From Dipteris shenzhenensis (taxonomy: Eukaryota; Polypodiophyta; Polypodiopsida; Gleicheniales), in the NCBI GenBank assembly GCA_047967505.1, contig CM106538.1: 64,000 nt of DNA; one strand, given 5' to 3'. The position numbers and the translations under genes are program-made. Below the pieces are notes generated by a model. That model did not search any database. It was not told the DNA's origin and saw only the letters and a program-made list of their open reading frames with translations. Below are positions 47,401 to 58,599 of the stretch, piece by piece. Within the stretch, counting starts at the first letter, position 1, and every line of letters begins with the position of its first letter.

Positions 47401-48000
47401 ATGTCCCTAGTATTCATGAGTGAAGGCCCATAAACGGAGAATAGATGATTTCTTGTTAAAAGAAGAGGGGTGACAAATGATTTAGAACTAATGTGGGACC
47501 CATAAGAGTCGTGTTTTTAAAACAAGAAGAGTGATGGATGATTTAGAACTATTGTGGGACCCATAATGAGTCATGTTTTTAATGAAGAAGGGTGATGAAT
47601 GATATAGAACTACTCTGGGAGCTCTCATGTTTTTAACATGCATATCAAGCTAGATCCAAAGACACTACAAGAAGTAGAGAAAGGCCATTGCACAAGCAAC
47701 ACCGAAACACATCGTTTGACATAATTGCCTAAGTTTACAAGCTAGCTTTGCCAGACACCGTGCATAACCCATCAAAAGCTAGAGAACATGCATAACCCAT
47801 GAAAAGCTTACTAATGCCTTGCATCTTACGCACGATTAAGGTTGCATGCATGTAGGGAACATGCACCTTGTCATTTAGGCAAGAGTTGTTCTCTAGCTGT
47901 GAGATAAACATCCTTGTCTTTCTAATGATATGGGGGGTCCAAGCACTCCATAGATGTGAAGATCCCCATTGAGATTTCAATGATTGGATTGAGGAGTGCA
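44420..48000. other. No gene recognised; small tandem repeats
   Basis: AT-rich sequence. A 46-bp duplication ending ATCAACAGTGTCATT lies at about 45594-45685. A roughly 65-bp unit (GATTTAGAACTA.TGTGGGACCCATAA) is repeated three times at 47456-47640 with decay. G/A-rich spots near 47100-47250 recall the minisatellite at 43.6 kb. Confidence 0.5.
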
Positions 48001-48099
48001 TCCTTATCTATTCTATTCTTCACATTGGCGGACAGGAAGCCACGTCATCGTGAGATCTATCTTGCCAGCGCAAATGCCATTGGTTTGAACGGTCTCCAT

Positions 48100-48900
48100 T
48101 AGATATTGCTTCTCACACACTTTAATAATCTAAGGGTTTTACAATAAAAGGTCTGCACGCCGTAATGAATGATCCGTCTTCGTTACGGCTGTCTATTCTC
48201 CGTGATCACCTCCCCAAGGTGCAAAAATGAAGTTAAACAGCAACAAGTTCTTTTTCACTTGCCTTGCTCTTCTGGCCCGGACTTGATATGAAACATTATT
48301 CGCTCAATCGAGTCTTGTAAAAGAAGCTCGTATTGCTGGATTAGCGTCACGTTCTATGCGTTTTAAGGTAACCGGCGTCCGCAACTCGCAATGCGACAGA
48401 GCAAGTCCGTCGTCGGCGAGAGACGAGTCAAAGCGCCCGGCTGCGCGCCGTAGGAGCCTTAAAAGCATTCTATTGATAGTGCACATGGGCTATCAATGGG
48501 GATGCGTATAATCGGAAATCAGATACCGGATGAGCTTGCATGCGGCAGTGCATTTCGGGAATCGCGGTGCAATCGGCCCAAAATGTCTTGAGAAGTATGA
48601 ACGGGGATTCCACAGGCCGCAGCCCGCGATGAAAGGGTAAGCAACGAGGGAATGCCAGTTCGGTCTGGCGGCACAGGCTCCGCGTATGCCAGGAGCCATA
48701 AAAGCTTCCGAGCAAAATTGGGCAATGGGCAGCTTGAAAGGGCGTTCGGTAGCTCTCATTTAATTCTGCAGACACACAGCCGCTATCAATGGAAATTGGT
48801 GGGGCTCGCGGAATTCCGTAAACAGAGCGTGACTACCTATGTGCCTTAGTGGGGATTAGAATTGACAGATGTCGAAATTTTTTTGGCCTGCCCTCTCGGT
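48100..48900. other. GC-rich, CpG-containing island without a convincing gene
   Basis: This stretch is clearly richer in GC and CG dinucleotides than its surroundings. Overlapping minus-strand ORFs (up to 101 residues) show no recognisable domain. It lies upstream of a CT-rich leader-like tract and the multi-exon gene at 49.4 kb, so a promoter region is possible. A fragment of foreign or organellar origin cannot be excluded. Confidence 0.35.
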
Positions 48901-48992
48901 AGCCGTAGCTACCGTCAGAGTTTTGCAAAGCTAAAAATCCTGATTATTTCTATTTGTTGGTTGCTAGCAACATTGTTAGGGGCATTTAGTGA

Positions 48993-49141
48993 TTTAGTCC
49001 TCTCTCTCTTCCTCTCTCCCCTTTCTCTTCTTCTTTTCTCTCTCCTTTTTTTCTTCTCTCTCTGCAAGAGCCCTCACCCTCCTCTCTCTCTCTCTCCTTC
49101 TTCTTCTTCTCTCTAAACAAGCCCCCCCCCCCTCTCTCTGT
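48993..49141. repeat. CT-rich tract, possible 5' leader
   Basis: A run of CTCTCT, TTCTTCTTC and CCCCCC occurs upstream of the gene model at 49.4 kb. Such pyrimidine tracts are common in plant 5' leaders. Confidence 0.6.
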
Positions 49142-49433
49142 CTCTCAATGAAATTCATCTTGTTGACTTTTGGACCATTTGCATTTACTACTCTTTGTAC
49201 ACTTTTTCCTTTTCATGCCTCCAATTTTATGTTTGATGATACTCATCAAGGCAGGCCTAATGAATGATAGATATATATCATTCAAGTTGTTTGCCCTGTT
49301 TTTCTTAGGTGTATTTCGTGATTGGTCCACGTGTGTGACTGTTATTAGCATCTATGTGTGGTCTTCTTGCAATTCGCATTTCGTTTGCATCTGAAATTCG
49401 TGTTCCTGTACGTTTTCTCACCCTGTTCAGTGC

Positions 49434-51264
49434 ATGGGCGCATGCTTTTCTCGGCTTTTCGGTGCATGGGCAACGTGGTTGCTCCTTTTGTTAGTTTCTT
49501 GGAAGCATGGGGTGGACGCTGTGTTTGCGTTTTTGTTGTTCATCTTCTTGTATTGTGCGATGCCTGAGCGCGAGTGTACTGGAGAGTCAGCTACAGTTGA
49601 GCGTCATAGTTTGGATGGCTCAAGGGAGGGTTCACCTGTGTCAATGGACACAGGGAACAATACGTTCCAGAGAGGTTAGTATTTCTCTGGTTTTTCATTT
49701 CTTTTCTCCTTTGATTGTTAATGTTCTTCTACACTAGTTGTAGAAATGGTGAAGCGTGTGTGTGACAAAGCGCCGATGGACATGAACGCCATGTCTATGG
49801 CGAATGGTAAGTTTGATGTTATACTTTGAATCCTGTGATAACGAATTAGTTTGCATGTGCAGAGGGTGTACCGTCCTGTGATTACGAATTAGTTTGCATG
49901 TGTAGAGGGTGTACCGCGAGCTTCTTCCTTGCCTTGTCTGGGTGAGAAACAGGAGGTGAAACTTTCGCCAGCAATGCTTAGTAGTCCCGTTCTTCTGTCG
50001 TGTGGTGGCAGACTCCCAAAACAGTCAGAACTGCTCAAGAATTCACTGATCAAGAAAGATACGAAGCGCCGGAAGGCGTTCCAGGTAGTGGCTCGAGAAG
50101 CATACGCAAAAGGTAATTTTGAGACTCTCTACATACTGTTGCACCTAGAATGTTTAATGACAACTTGTTTTCTTGTATTTGCTTTGCTGCAAGAAGACAT
50201 TGAATCGTAAAAACATTTTTGGAATAAAGGAGGTGCTCGTAGTTCGACCATGCAAGTGTACATTGAATTTGACCATGTGTAGTTTGTGTCCTTCCATTGT
50301 CAGTCACAGTTCCAAGCTGTGTAGAGTGTTGTGTAGGTGACACTGACTTCAATTTCCGCCCTTTCTAATGGGACCTAAACAGGGATCGGTCCTTCTAATT
50401 TTTCATCTAGGTGTGATTTGTGGAAATCCAGGCTATGTAGAGTGTTGTGTAGGAGGACTGACTTTCATTTTTGGTTCGTGGCCTTAAGACGGTGCACGAT
50501 GTGGTGTAGAGATGCGCCATTCATGGTTCGATCGATCGACCAAGTGATTGTTGTAGATGGGCCTCGTGACCAAGACCGTGCTGCTGTAAGCATCTTCCTT
50601 CTTATGTTGCTTGAGATGGGAGGCAAGCTTTTGTAGAGCCTAAGACTTTCATTCCTGTAGCTTGCAATTGTTGGTGAATGGGGAGGCATCCTCACTCGCT
50701 TGGTGCAAGAGTATAATGAAGATGGAATCGTCATGTACACCCTGAAACATGTTTCTTACATGACAACAAAGAACACGCTCGGCTTCTTCAACATCACCAT
50801 TCTCGCGGCGGAGATACTTGAAGGTGGCAAGAAAGAAGAGCTCCAACAAGTATTCATGACTTAAGTGTCAAAACTAGGCCACGGCCAAAGAGTAAGCTTC
50901 ACTAGCCTTGCATTGATTACTGTTGTGTCACTCTGATCAAACTATCCCTCCTAATTTCTTGCAGGTCATTCACAAGAGTGCTGCACTTCAAACATTTGAA
51001 TGTGCAACTTGTGGAGTTTTAGTGTGGCAATTGTGGCAGTCCGCAAGTTAGCGTCACCCATATTGTTACACATGCGCATCCATGCAATTCATTCCTTTGC
51101 TGAAAGGTCGCATCTATGGTCACGAGGGCGTAGACATTGCTTTCCTTGATTTGTATTTTGAGAGTGTCTTGGATGTAGGTTCGATCCTCCTTGGCATTAA
51201 ACCTAGCGGGAGCTTCACCATTAATAGTTTTGGTCACCTTGTCATGTTCCATCCAAATGGTTGA
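49434..51264 (+). CDS. Unrecognised multi-exon gene or decayed gene with CxxC..CxxC motif
   Basis: Exons with good GT..AG sites: about 49434 (or ATG 49560)-49674, 49738-49806, 49906-50112, then after an unresolved gap 50510-50585, 50661-50849 and 50965-51264. The first three join in phase 1 to give MPERECTGESATVERHSLDG, on through VKRVCDKAPMDMNAM and ending KDTKRRKAFQVVAREAYAK. The last three join in phase 0: DQVIVVDGPRDQDRAA, then LAIVGEWGGILTRLVQEY and KKEELQQ, then VIHKSAALQTFECATCGV. The final exon has an in-frame TAG (about 51052) between CATC and CYTC, which would otherwise make a small Cys4 zinc motif. No family was recognised. The stop, and poor joining near 50200-50500, suggest a pseudogene or an alternative last exon. 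Confidence 0.45.
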
Positions 51265-52355
51265 CATGAAGTTGTGTTTTTCTTTATGTACGTGACTGCT
51301 GTAATATGACACTCTTTCTAGTTGTTTGCATTTGAGACATATCCAACTTTAGTCCTCCGTTTTAGGTGCACACAAAGTTTTTCTTTATCTTGCACACACC
51401 ACACAATAGACATAAGAATATGATGTGGACAAACACACTGTGTTCAAAAGTGCATATCCAAATACTTTTTTTCCCTCTTACACAAATGAAATGCTTGTAC
51501 AAATGCTTTCCACTCCATTTTCTCAGAACTTGCAAACACTAGGTCCCCATTGCTAGTTTGGTCATTAAAATTGTACTCACATGCCTCTCCCTTAGAATGT
51601 GTCCATCAAATTGTAGCAAATAGCTCCAACTCTTGTGTACTGATTCATGATTGCCTTGTCCATAGGCATCATCTTGGAATGGTTTAAGGTATTCTACAAG
51701 GACATAGTGCGCACAGAAGTTGTCCTCGAGACACCTAGCCACACAAACGACAAAATGGCAATGTTGGTTGACAACCTCAATGTTTGTTGACAATCTCGTT
51801 AGCCCTGAAGTGATAGCACCTCTTCATGAGCACAAACACAAGAGCCCTTATAGTTAATGGGCCGTGACGTAGGAAGACATACTACTTTCTTTAGTGCAAA
51901 TCATGCTTCAAGCAACCGCAAAAGATATTGCCTCTTGCTACCTTGAGGCAGTCCCACATTGCAAGCATTCAGTCCAAGCTATTGTCACGAGAATATACAA
52001 GCTCAGAAAGGCTTTAGCACTTGCTATTCCATTGCATGCAACTTCACATCCTCTTAGCTTTCTCTCCACATGCTCAAAAACATTCTAACCCAATGCAAAT
52101 GCAGGAGTTTGTAACTGCGCATAACAAAACCATGCAAAAATATTTTAAGAGCATTGAAGACATGCCTTTCACCACCTGTGTTTGTTGTAAAACATTAGAC
52201 TTCAAGAAAAAAATACACTATGTTTCCACAGCAGCAACTACATTCATCCTTCAACATGAGCTTGTGACGACAGTGCCTTCTTGTAGTGCCCCTATGCTAT
52301 ATACAAATCAAAAAAGGTAAAGAGCCAACATTTATCTCATCAAGAGGTTGCATTG

Positions 52356-53630
52356 CTAAACTTGCATTACATCCAAAGCTATTCTCTCTCTAGCATTCTC
52401 AACCATCATGTTTTCAAAGGCATGCTTTTTTATGCCCTTCAAAAGTGCACTATTAGGCATGTGGCAAGAAGAATCAAAATACCCAATTGCATCTTCCCAA
52501 AATTGTATAATTTTTGTAATTATCCATCCTAATGCACATATGTCTAACTGAGGGCTATACATGCCTCTCCTAGAAAAAACTCGAAGCTTAGGTGCAAGCC
52601 ACTTCTTTCATGCATGCTCTTGCTCTTCCTCACACTTCATCTGTGTAAATTGATCATTTGTCTTTAGAGATTGCTTCTTCATATCCTTAAAAGCCTTTCT
52701 ATCCTCTGAAGAAACGAGTGCCATTTGCTAGTCAATGATGCTAATTCTACATGCAACCTTTGTTGTAAAATCTAACAGAATATTACTAGGATGTAAATTG
52801 GCCCTGATGTAACCTTGCTAATCTAGCAATGAGTGCAAGTATAATGTGGTGCACATTTTCACTAAAGTAATTAATGTGCTCTATTTGCTCCCTTGTACAT
52901 ACATCTTCTAATGTCCTTTGTGCCCTTGCCTTCATTTCTATGTCTCTTTTTAAGACTATGTCAACATAGCGCCTAAACCTACCTTGCTCATATGGTAAAA
53001 TTTTCATGAAGTGAATCAAGCTACCACCATTAAAAGATGGTGTGATAGTCCATAAGGGCTCCTCTCGAGCTGCTACAATAACATGAACAAGCACTGGATG
53101 CCAGATTTACATTAGTTCCTCTTTCCTTGCCTCTTGTGTACAATCTCCTATGTCACCCTTGTATCGCTTTCTAGCATACCATATATGTTGTAATAATGCT
53201 GGAGCACCTATAGGGCATACTTTGTAGACAAATCCATGTGTGCTAGAACTTATCTTTTCACTAACTTGGATCTATTTTTCAGTTATGTACATCAAGAAGG
53301 ACACATTGCTTATATGACTTGCTTGGAGTTCTCGCATGTTCCATGCTAAATTGCTACAACTTCTTTTTCTTTTGCTATTTCCTTTGTCCTCTCGAAAGCA
53401 ATTTTCTGACTTTTTCTCCTAGCTTGCACAACTAATATGGTTTTTCCATTTGACCTTATGACCTTTGTCTTATTTTTAGCCCAAAAAGAATTCCATAAAT
53501 GCATCTTCATCTCACTAACATCATTTGCAAATGGTGGGTTCCTTGCACATGCTTCATGAAAGCAACTCAAGTCATTTCCAATGTTGCTCTCTACCAAAAG
53601 CATGGCATCAAAGTCCCATTTGATGATCAC
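52356..53630 (-). pseudogene. Protein kinase pseudogene
   Basis: Minus-strand pieces in shifting frames spell a kinase domain in order. A glycine-loop-like STHGFVYKV sits near 53240. A likely VAIK/alpha-C region, YARKRYKGDIGD then EARKEEL, follows near 53150-53190. HP.LVHVIVAAREEPLWTITP follows, with the hinge-like SFNGGSL. ILALIARLARLHQ then leads to the catalytic loop GYIRANLHPSNILLDF at 52766-52810 (usual HRDLKPSN), then IID (DFG position altered), WLAPKL (APE region) and SPQLDICALGWIITKI (DxWxxG). The catalytic Asp of HRD is Asn here, and a TAG follows IID at 52728. The N-terminal ORF 53630-53346 lacks a known domain. It is clearly dead as a kinase. Confidence 0.65.
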
Positions 53631-53639
53631 ACCATTACA

Positions 53640-55700
53640 TGAGAAGTCATTTGGTTAATACCAAAGTGTCATTAGTGTTCTAGCAATTGCCAATATCGAT
53701 GGGGACCAATAAGTCAATAAGTATTGTCGAATAAATTTCTCACATGAAGGTATTTCCCTATTATCTCATACTCAAGAGGATCTCTCTCTCTCTAAAGTGG
53801 TGTATCCTTGAGGGCTTCTAGCAGCCAAATGACTAGTCGTGTCACCCAAGGTCAGCACTAAAGGCTGACTAGGTCTAGTCAAGCCTATTTAAGGAGTCTT
53901 TCCACTTAGAAAATAACCACAGCAAACAAAATAAAGCCAAAGATAATACCTCACTAGATTGCCCCTGTTCTGCACCAGACACCAGATTGGCCCTAAAACT
54001 TAGCGCCTTTTTCAGTATCTTAAGTTTTTAAAGGGTTTTGGTCCCAGGTTTTTGAAATGACCACTGTATGTGGCTTTCTCAGCTCATGAGAATGCAAGAT
54101 CCCTTCCATCCTAGCAACTAAGATTGACCCCTTTTGTGCCCACCAAGTGTGATCGACCTTTATGTACTTACAAAGGACTCTATGCTACAGGAAAGTGAAG
54201 TAAGCAAGGCAGGGGCATCTGCATCTGCTAGAGCGGGCAAGAAAGCAGTTGAAAGAACAAGGGGGTAAAAAAAAAAAATTGAGAGGCTAGTTAAACCCGA
54301 TAGACTTGGACAGTCCCACACCTAAAGGTATGAGACAAGATTGTGACAAAAATTGAGTTGGATTAAGAGTCACATGGACATTGCTTTTTATTTTTTTAGA
54401 GGGCTTCAAATAATTGGCAATGTATTAGCTTCTACAGAAATGGAGCTACTGGTTGCACAAGTGGGAAGCACCCGAACATGAGTTGTAGGGGGAAAAGCTC
54501 AATGCGGAGATCAAGGTGAGGAGGAGCTTCGTGCGGTAGAATTCCTAGATGCAGCAAGGTAGATGCTTGATGAATTACCAACTCAAAGTAGTAAAGTGGG
54601 ACCACTACCAGTTGGCCCTCAATCCACCAGTGCAGGTGGGGTTACAACTGACATTCAACCCAAACACGCAAGTAGCATGCTCCTTTGTTTTTAATTATTG
54701 TCCTAAACAGCATTCTAAAACATAATTTTCATTAGCTGCTGCAGCCACAGTTGATGTGGCCACAAGTGCAAACATACAAGCATCAGGTGGAGGCAAAGAG
54801 AACGAGGAGGACCTGCCAAGAGAGCACGAAAAATCCACTTGTAAGCACGATCTATAAGAAATAAGATCCATGCAAATCAATAATCCATTGTTGAGGCACT
54901 TGTAACTATGAGTTTCTTGAACACAACTAGGGGCGAGGAGGTCCGAGAGAGGCATCTTGATGTTGCATGTGAGATGTCTATGCGCATGGAGACATCCACT
55001 TAGCTCATTCCACCAAAATGATGGGCTATTATATGCAATCCATTCTAGGCAAGAATGAGCTGAATTATGAGAACTTCAACTGGTTGATGGAGTCTCAAGA
55101 AGGTGATTGGAACCACGAAAATCACCATGCAATTAATTGGAGAGCGGTCAAGTGCATAGACAACTATGAGCGACATCATCGGTCACATATCTCCTACTCT
55201 AGTCCTTTCTACCTCCGATCAAAGAGTGAGATAAGTGATTTCTTTGCCTTATATTTCATACACTTAGTATCTTCTGCTATCCGTTGTCTTACCGTACACT
55301 TGAATCACATTTTTATTTCATCCATTTAATTCTCATACACTTATTATCCTTATTTCCCTCCATTTCGCTTTACTTGTATTTATCGTATTATCATGGCGCA
55401 TCGGCCACAACCACCCACGCTTTAGAAGCAATTAGATGCCATGGATGACTAGTCGGTTTCACCAACTAGGTTGACTGGTCGACTTCACTGACAAGGTTGA
55501 CTGGTCGGTTCCACTGACTATGTTGATCTGACTATCGCCCTCATAGCTATAAAGAGGCAACCTCCCCAGTCCATTGCATCAGATCAGTTCAGATCAAATT
55601 AGATCTTGCAGCAGCTAGTATCTCTTCACCTAGTATCTGTCTAGATCGCCATCTAAGCATCACTGTGGGAGCGCACGGGTGGACGGAGCCATCATTTATA
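53640..55700. other. No gene recognised; LTR-like and tandem segments
   Basis: A 27-bp unit around GACT(A/G)GTCGG.TTCACTGAC is repeated about three times at 55446-55525. It precedes a TATAAA-like box at 55549 and sequence resembling an LTR end. Related GACTAGTCG wording occurs at about 53838. The frame at 55018-55329 is unassigned. Confidence 0.4.
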
Positions 55701-55743
55701 CTACATCAGTATTGAAGGAAAATTTTGTTCATCTCAGTTTGCT

Positions 55744-57240
55744 ATGTACTCTCTATTTTTGAAAACAATGAAGATCCTAGTTGCTCAAGTGTTATCATCA
55801 TCTTGGGTGCGAATGTGCAAAGCCCAATTGCATGGGAGGCATATACAAGCAAAGGATGCAACATTGGACAACAGCATTGAGAGACTCCTGCAGTCACGCA
55901 TTGGCTTCCATGACTTGGAATGCTTGCAGACTTCAACAGATTACAAGCACAAATTGAAGAAAAACCTCTTCACAATGCTAAGACAACTAGGCCCACCAAC
56001 TTTCTTCTTGAATTTTTCATCTACAGTAAAAAAATGGTAGCCCTTGCTTTCTTGTCTTCAAAAGCTAAACCTGTCACCCAATATCAATTGACACAACAAA
56101 CCTGCAAGATTGCAACATGGGCAACGTCCTCCGTGGTGAACTAGTGACAATCGCAAAGTACTATGTGCTCCAAGCCATGAAATGCCTCCTCAAGCAAAAC
56201 ACAGGAATCCTAGGTAGAGTCCTTGACTTCTTTTTCATGACAGAGTTTTAGAACAGAGGAAGCCAACATGACCATGGCCTCTTATGGGTTGAGGATGCAC
56301 CTAATTATAGCAACACTCCTAACATTGAGGTCTAAGCTTTCATTGACAACCACGTCTGCACTGACATTCTAAGCCTCCCTATCGAAATGAGGGAAATCCA
56401 AAAGCATAGACATAAGAAAACTTGCAAGAAAAGAGGAACACTATGCCGTTTCAACTTTCCACGTCCGCTGATGAGGTCAACAAAGATTTTGTACCCCTTC
56501 CAAGAAACATGTATGCTAAAGTTGCACACAAGAGAACCCTGTTGACAATCTTGATTTCGATGGGCTGCTAGATGCTCTCTTGCTACTGGAGGAAGAGTAC
56601 ACCAAAGCATTGCGAGTGAGCATCATGCAACCAACAATATTCTTGCAATGCCACCCAAGAGACATATTCACGAACAATTTCAACATCAATATTGCTCGCT
56701 TGTGGGGAGCAAACATTGATTTCCAATTTGTTATGAACCCCCACGTGGTAGAATCATATTGCACTTCGTACATGACAAAAGTCAATCAAAGACTGTTTTA
56801 GTAATTTTGGGACAATTCCAAGTCCCAATGCTATAGAAAATTCACTATTACTTTCATTCCATATATGCTCAAATTTGAGTTTGAGCATGCCTATAATTTT
56901 CAAGTGTTCCATGCTCAAACTTAACTTCGAGTACTAGCACATACTTTTCAATAAAGAGGATAAAGAGAGAGGGAGAGAGATGATCAAATTCATTCCAAAA
57001 TCAAGGAATTGTCCCAAAATTACTAAAACAGTCTTATCATGCTACTATGTTGCTGTGAATGAAGCTATGTCACCATGCTTAGAAGAAAATGTCCCGGCAG
57101 ATTAGCATGTACGAAAGATAGGCAATGCAATTTTGAACACCTAGCATATCAACTCGCAACAAGCAGTGTACTTGTCTCACTGTCATTGCCATTGACAAGC
57201 ACAAGAAGGGAATTTTGCTACATTAACACAAGCCCTCCCC
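55744..57240 (+). pseudogene. Helentron Rep (HUH endonuclease) pseudogene
   Basis: Decayed Rep runs from 55744 in several frames. LFTMLRQLGPPTFFLNFSS (about 55967) matches the early Rep region. VLDFFFMTEF is followed by TAG in place of Gln and then NRGSQHDHGLLWVEDAPNYS at 56252-56311, where HDH is the HUH motif. HRHKKTCKKRGTLCRFNFP at about 56405-56460 supplies the His/Cys cluster. FTNNFNINIARLWGANIDFQ at 56670-56729 and SYCTSYMTKVNQ match the C-terminal Rep part. After the MITE, VRKIGNAILNT and SLPLTSTRREFCYINTSP (about 57168-57230) complete it. In active elements Rep nicks and joins DNA during rolling-circle transposition. Stops and frameshifts make it inactive. Confidence 0.75.
56789..57035. 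mobile_element. 247-bp MITE with 31-bp perfect terminal inverted repeats and ATCA duplication
   Basis: Positions 56789-56819 (starting AAGACTGTTTTAGTAATTTT and ending GGGACAATTCC) are the exact reverse complement of 57005-57035. ATCA flanks the unit on both sides (56785-56788 and 57036-57039). The insertion interrupts the Helentron Rep frame, which resumes directly after it. There is no coding capacity. Superfamily is uncertain because a 4-bp duplication is unusual. Confidence 0.88.
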
Positions 57241-57345
57241 TCTAGAAATAAGACACATGGCCTGACCCACATAGCTCTATCACGTGTCTGAGATCCTGTC
57301 AACTTGTACCTTTTACATCCTCTCCAAGAAAAGAATATCAAATTC

Positions 57346-57870
57346 AACTAGATAGCCTTGCAAGAGCTTGAACGACTAAGAAACTCAAGCCCATGGGAAA
57401 CATTGCAAATAGACTTTAGCAACATTAGAGGAAAAACTTTTACATTGCAATCTCTCAACACAAGATCATTCACTAGGCACAAAGAAGACATTGCCGCAGT
57501 TAAAAATATTCTTGCTAGAAGCATTCTATGCTTGCAAGAGATCCACACAAAAAACAAACATTCAACATCATCTTGCCGAAATTCAACCACAAACTCAGCA
57601 TAGGAGGGCTCAGCCTTGCAACATACAACAGAGATAGCATGACTTTACTAAAAAAGAGAACATACTACAGCGATAGGATCGAATGTGTGGCCACAATTTT
57701 TTGAAGGCCAATGCATGCAAATGTAGCCATCATCAATGTCTACCGATCGCCTAGATCCACCATCATGAACTTCTCATTGGTTTACAAGAAACGCTTTGGA
57801 AAATAAAACATGCATGCACCACATATATCGTTGGTGCCTTTAACATATGCTACAATAAATCGGGATATGT
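57346..57870 (+). pseudogene. Helentron C-terminal AP-type endonuclease pseudogene
   Basis: The frame at 57346-57603 begins IALQELERLRN, the typical last residues of the Helentron helicase. It then enters the endonuclease with FTLQSLNTRSFTRHKEDIAA and ILCLQEIHTK, containing the metal-binding Asn and Glu. Downstream in other frames come YYSDRIECVA and ANVAIINVYRSPRSTIMNFS (57719-57778), then TYIVGAFNIC (about 57819-57848), the equivalent of VGDFN with Asp changed to Ala. LINE endonucleases share these motifs, but the preceding ELERLR and Rep identify a Helentron or Helitron2. It is broken by frameshifts. Confidence 0.7.
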
Positions 57871-58039
57871 GAATATTAGAGGGGCTTAGGAGGCCCTTGG
57901 CATGCGCTAGTGACACATGGAAGTGGGGATAAAAAATCCCACATACAAAGGTGAATTGATGGTTCCTTGGTATATATGAGGTAAATGGGTAAACCCTCCG
58001 AGGTTCAGCCCTACCGGCCTTTTGCTAAGGGCTGAAGGA

Positions 58040-58140
58040 GGCTATGTGTGGCTAGGAGGCAAGGGCATGGGACCCCCTTGTACTTGTAGATATTGCCTAG
58101 ATGCTTGAAGTTTTGGCTTCAAATCCTTTATCATTGCATT
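58040..58140 (+). mobile_element. Weak tRNA-like SINE candidate with adjacent hairpin
   Basis: TGTGGCTAGGAGGCAAGGGC resembles box A and GGCTTCAAATCC at 58115-58126 resembles box B. They are spaced about 60 bases apart, somewhat too wide, and a T-run follows. A hairpin (TTCAGCCCT at 58004 and AGGGCTGAA at 58028) lies just upstream. Confidence 0.25.
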
Positions 58141-58599
58141 TTTTTCAAAATTTTAATACTAAAATTCACTTATATTTACATGTTTTTTGTACATATTGCA
58201 TTTTGGATATTGTGTGAATGCTTTTAATGTTTTTTTTTTGTAACAAAAAAAGAGAATGTTTTTTGTTTAAATTTTTTTCTATCATTCCTTCAGGGTGGAC
58301 TCAATCTCTTCTTTCCCTTCAAGTTGGGATGCTTTTGGTGTGGATGCTTTGGGTTTAGATTGTATCTCCAACTCTGATGGAAGTTATGATGCTTTTGGAG
58401 ACTCAATCACCTGCTGTATTGCTTTGGGTGTAAACTGATCTTATCTAGTTCAGTTGCATGTTGTTTCCCAATTGTAGCAATTAGATCTTGAATGGTCTTT
58501 TCCATAAATGCCTGTAGATCGATCTCTGTATGTGCAGCTTCCATTGAGAGATGTGAGTTCTGTTCAAAATTTCATTGAGGATGAACATGCAGTTGTACC

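Larger units (their letters stand above)
55744..57870 (+). mobile_element. Helentron-like element remnant (HUH Rep, helicase mostly deleted, AP-type endonuclease)
   Basis: The plus strand carries the coding core of a Helitron relative in the expected order: Rep replication initiator, last residues of a Pif1-type helicase, then an EEP endonuclease. The helicase body, normally more than 1 kb, is reduced to about 100 bp between 57240 and 57345. A MITE is inserted at 56789. Termini (5'-TC and 3' hairpin-CTRR) were not located, so the limits given are those of recognisable coding sequence. Confidence 0.7.

Noticed and set aside
48470-48775. Minus-strand 101-residue ORF and overlapping frames as genes
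   Set aside because: Three overlapping frames of similar length, none with a recognisable domain, are expected in a GC-rich stretch.
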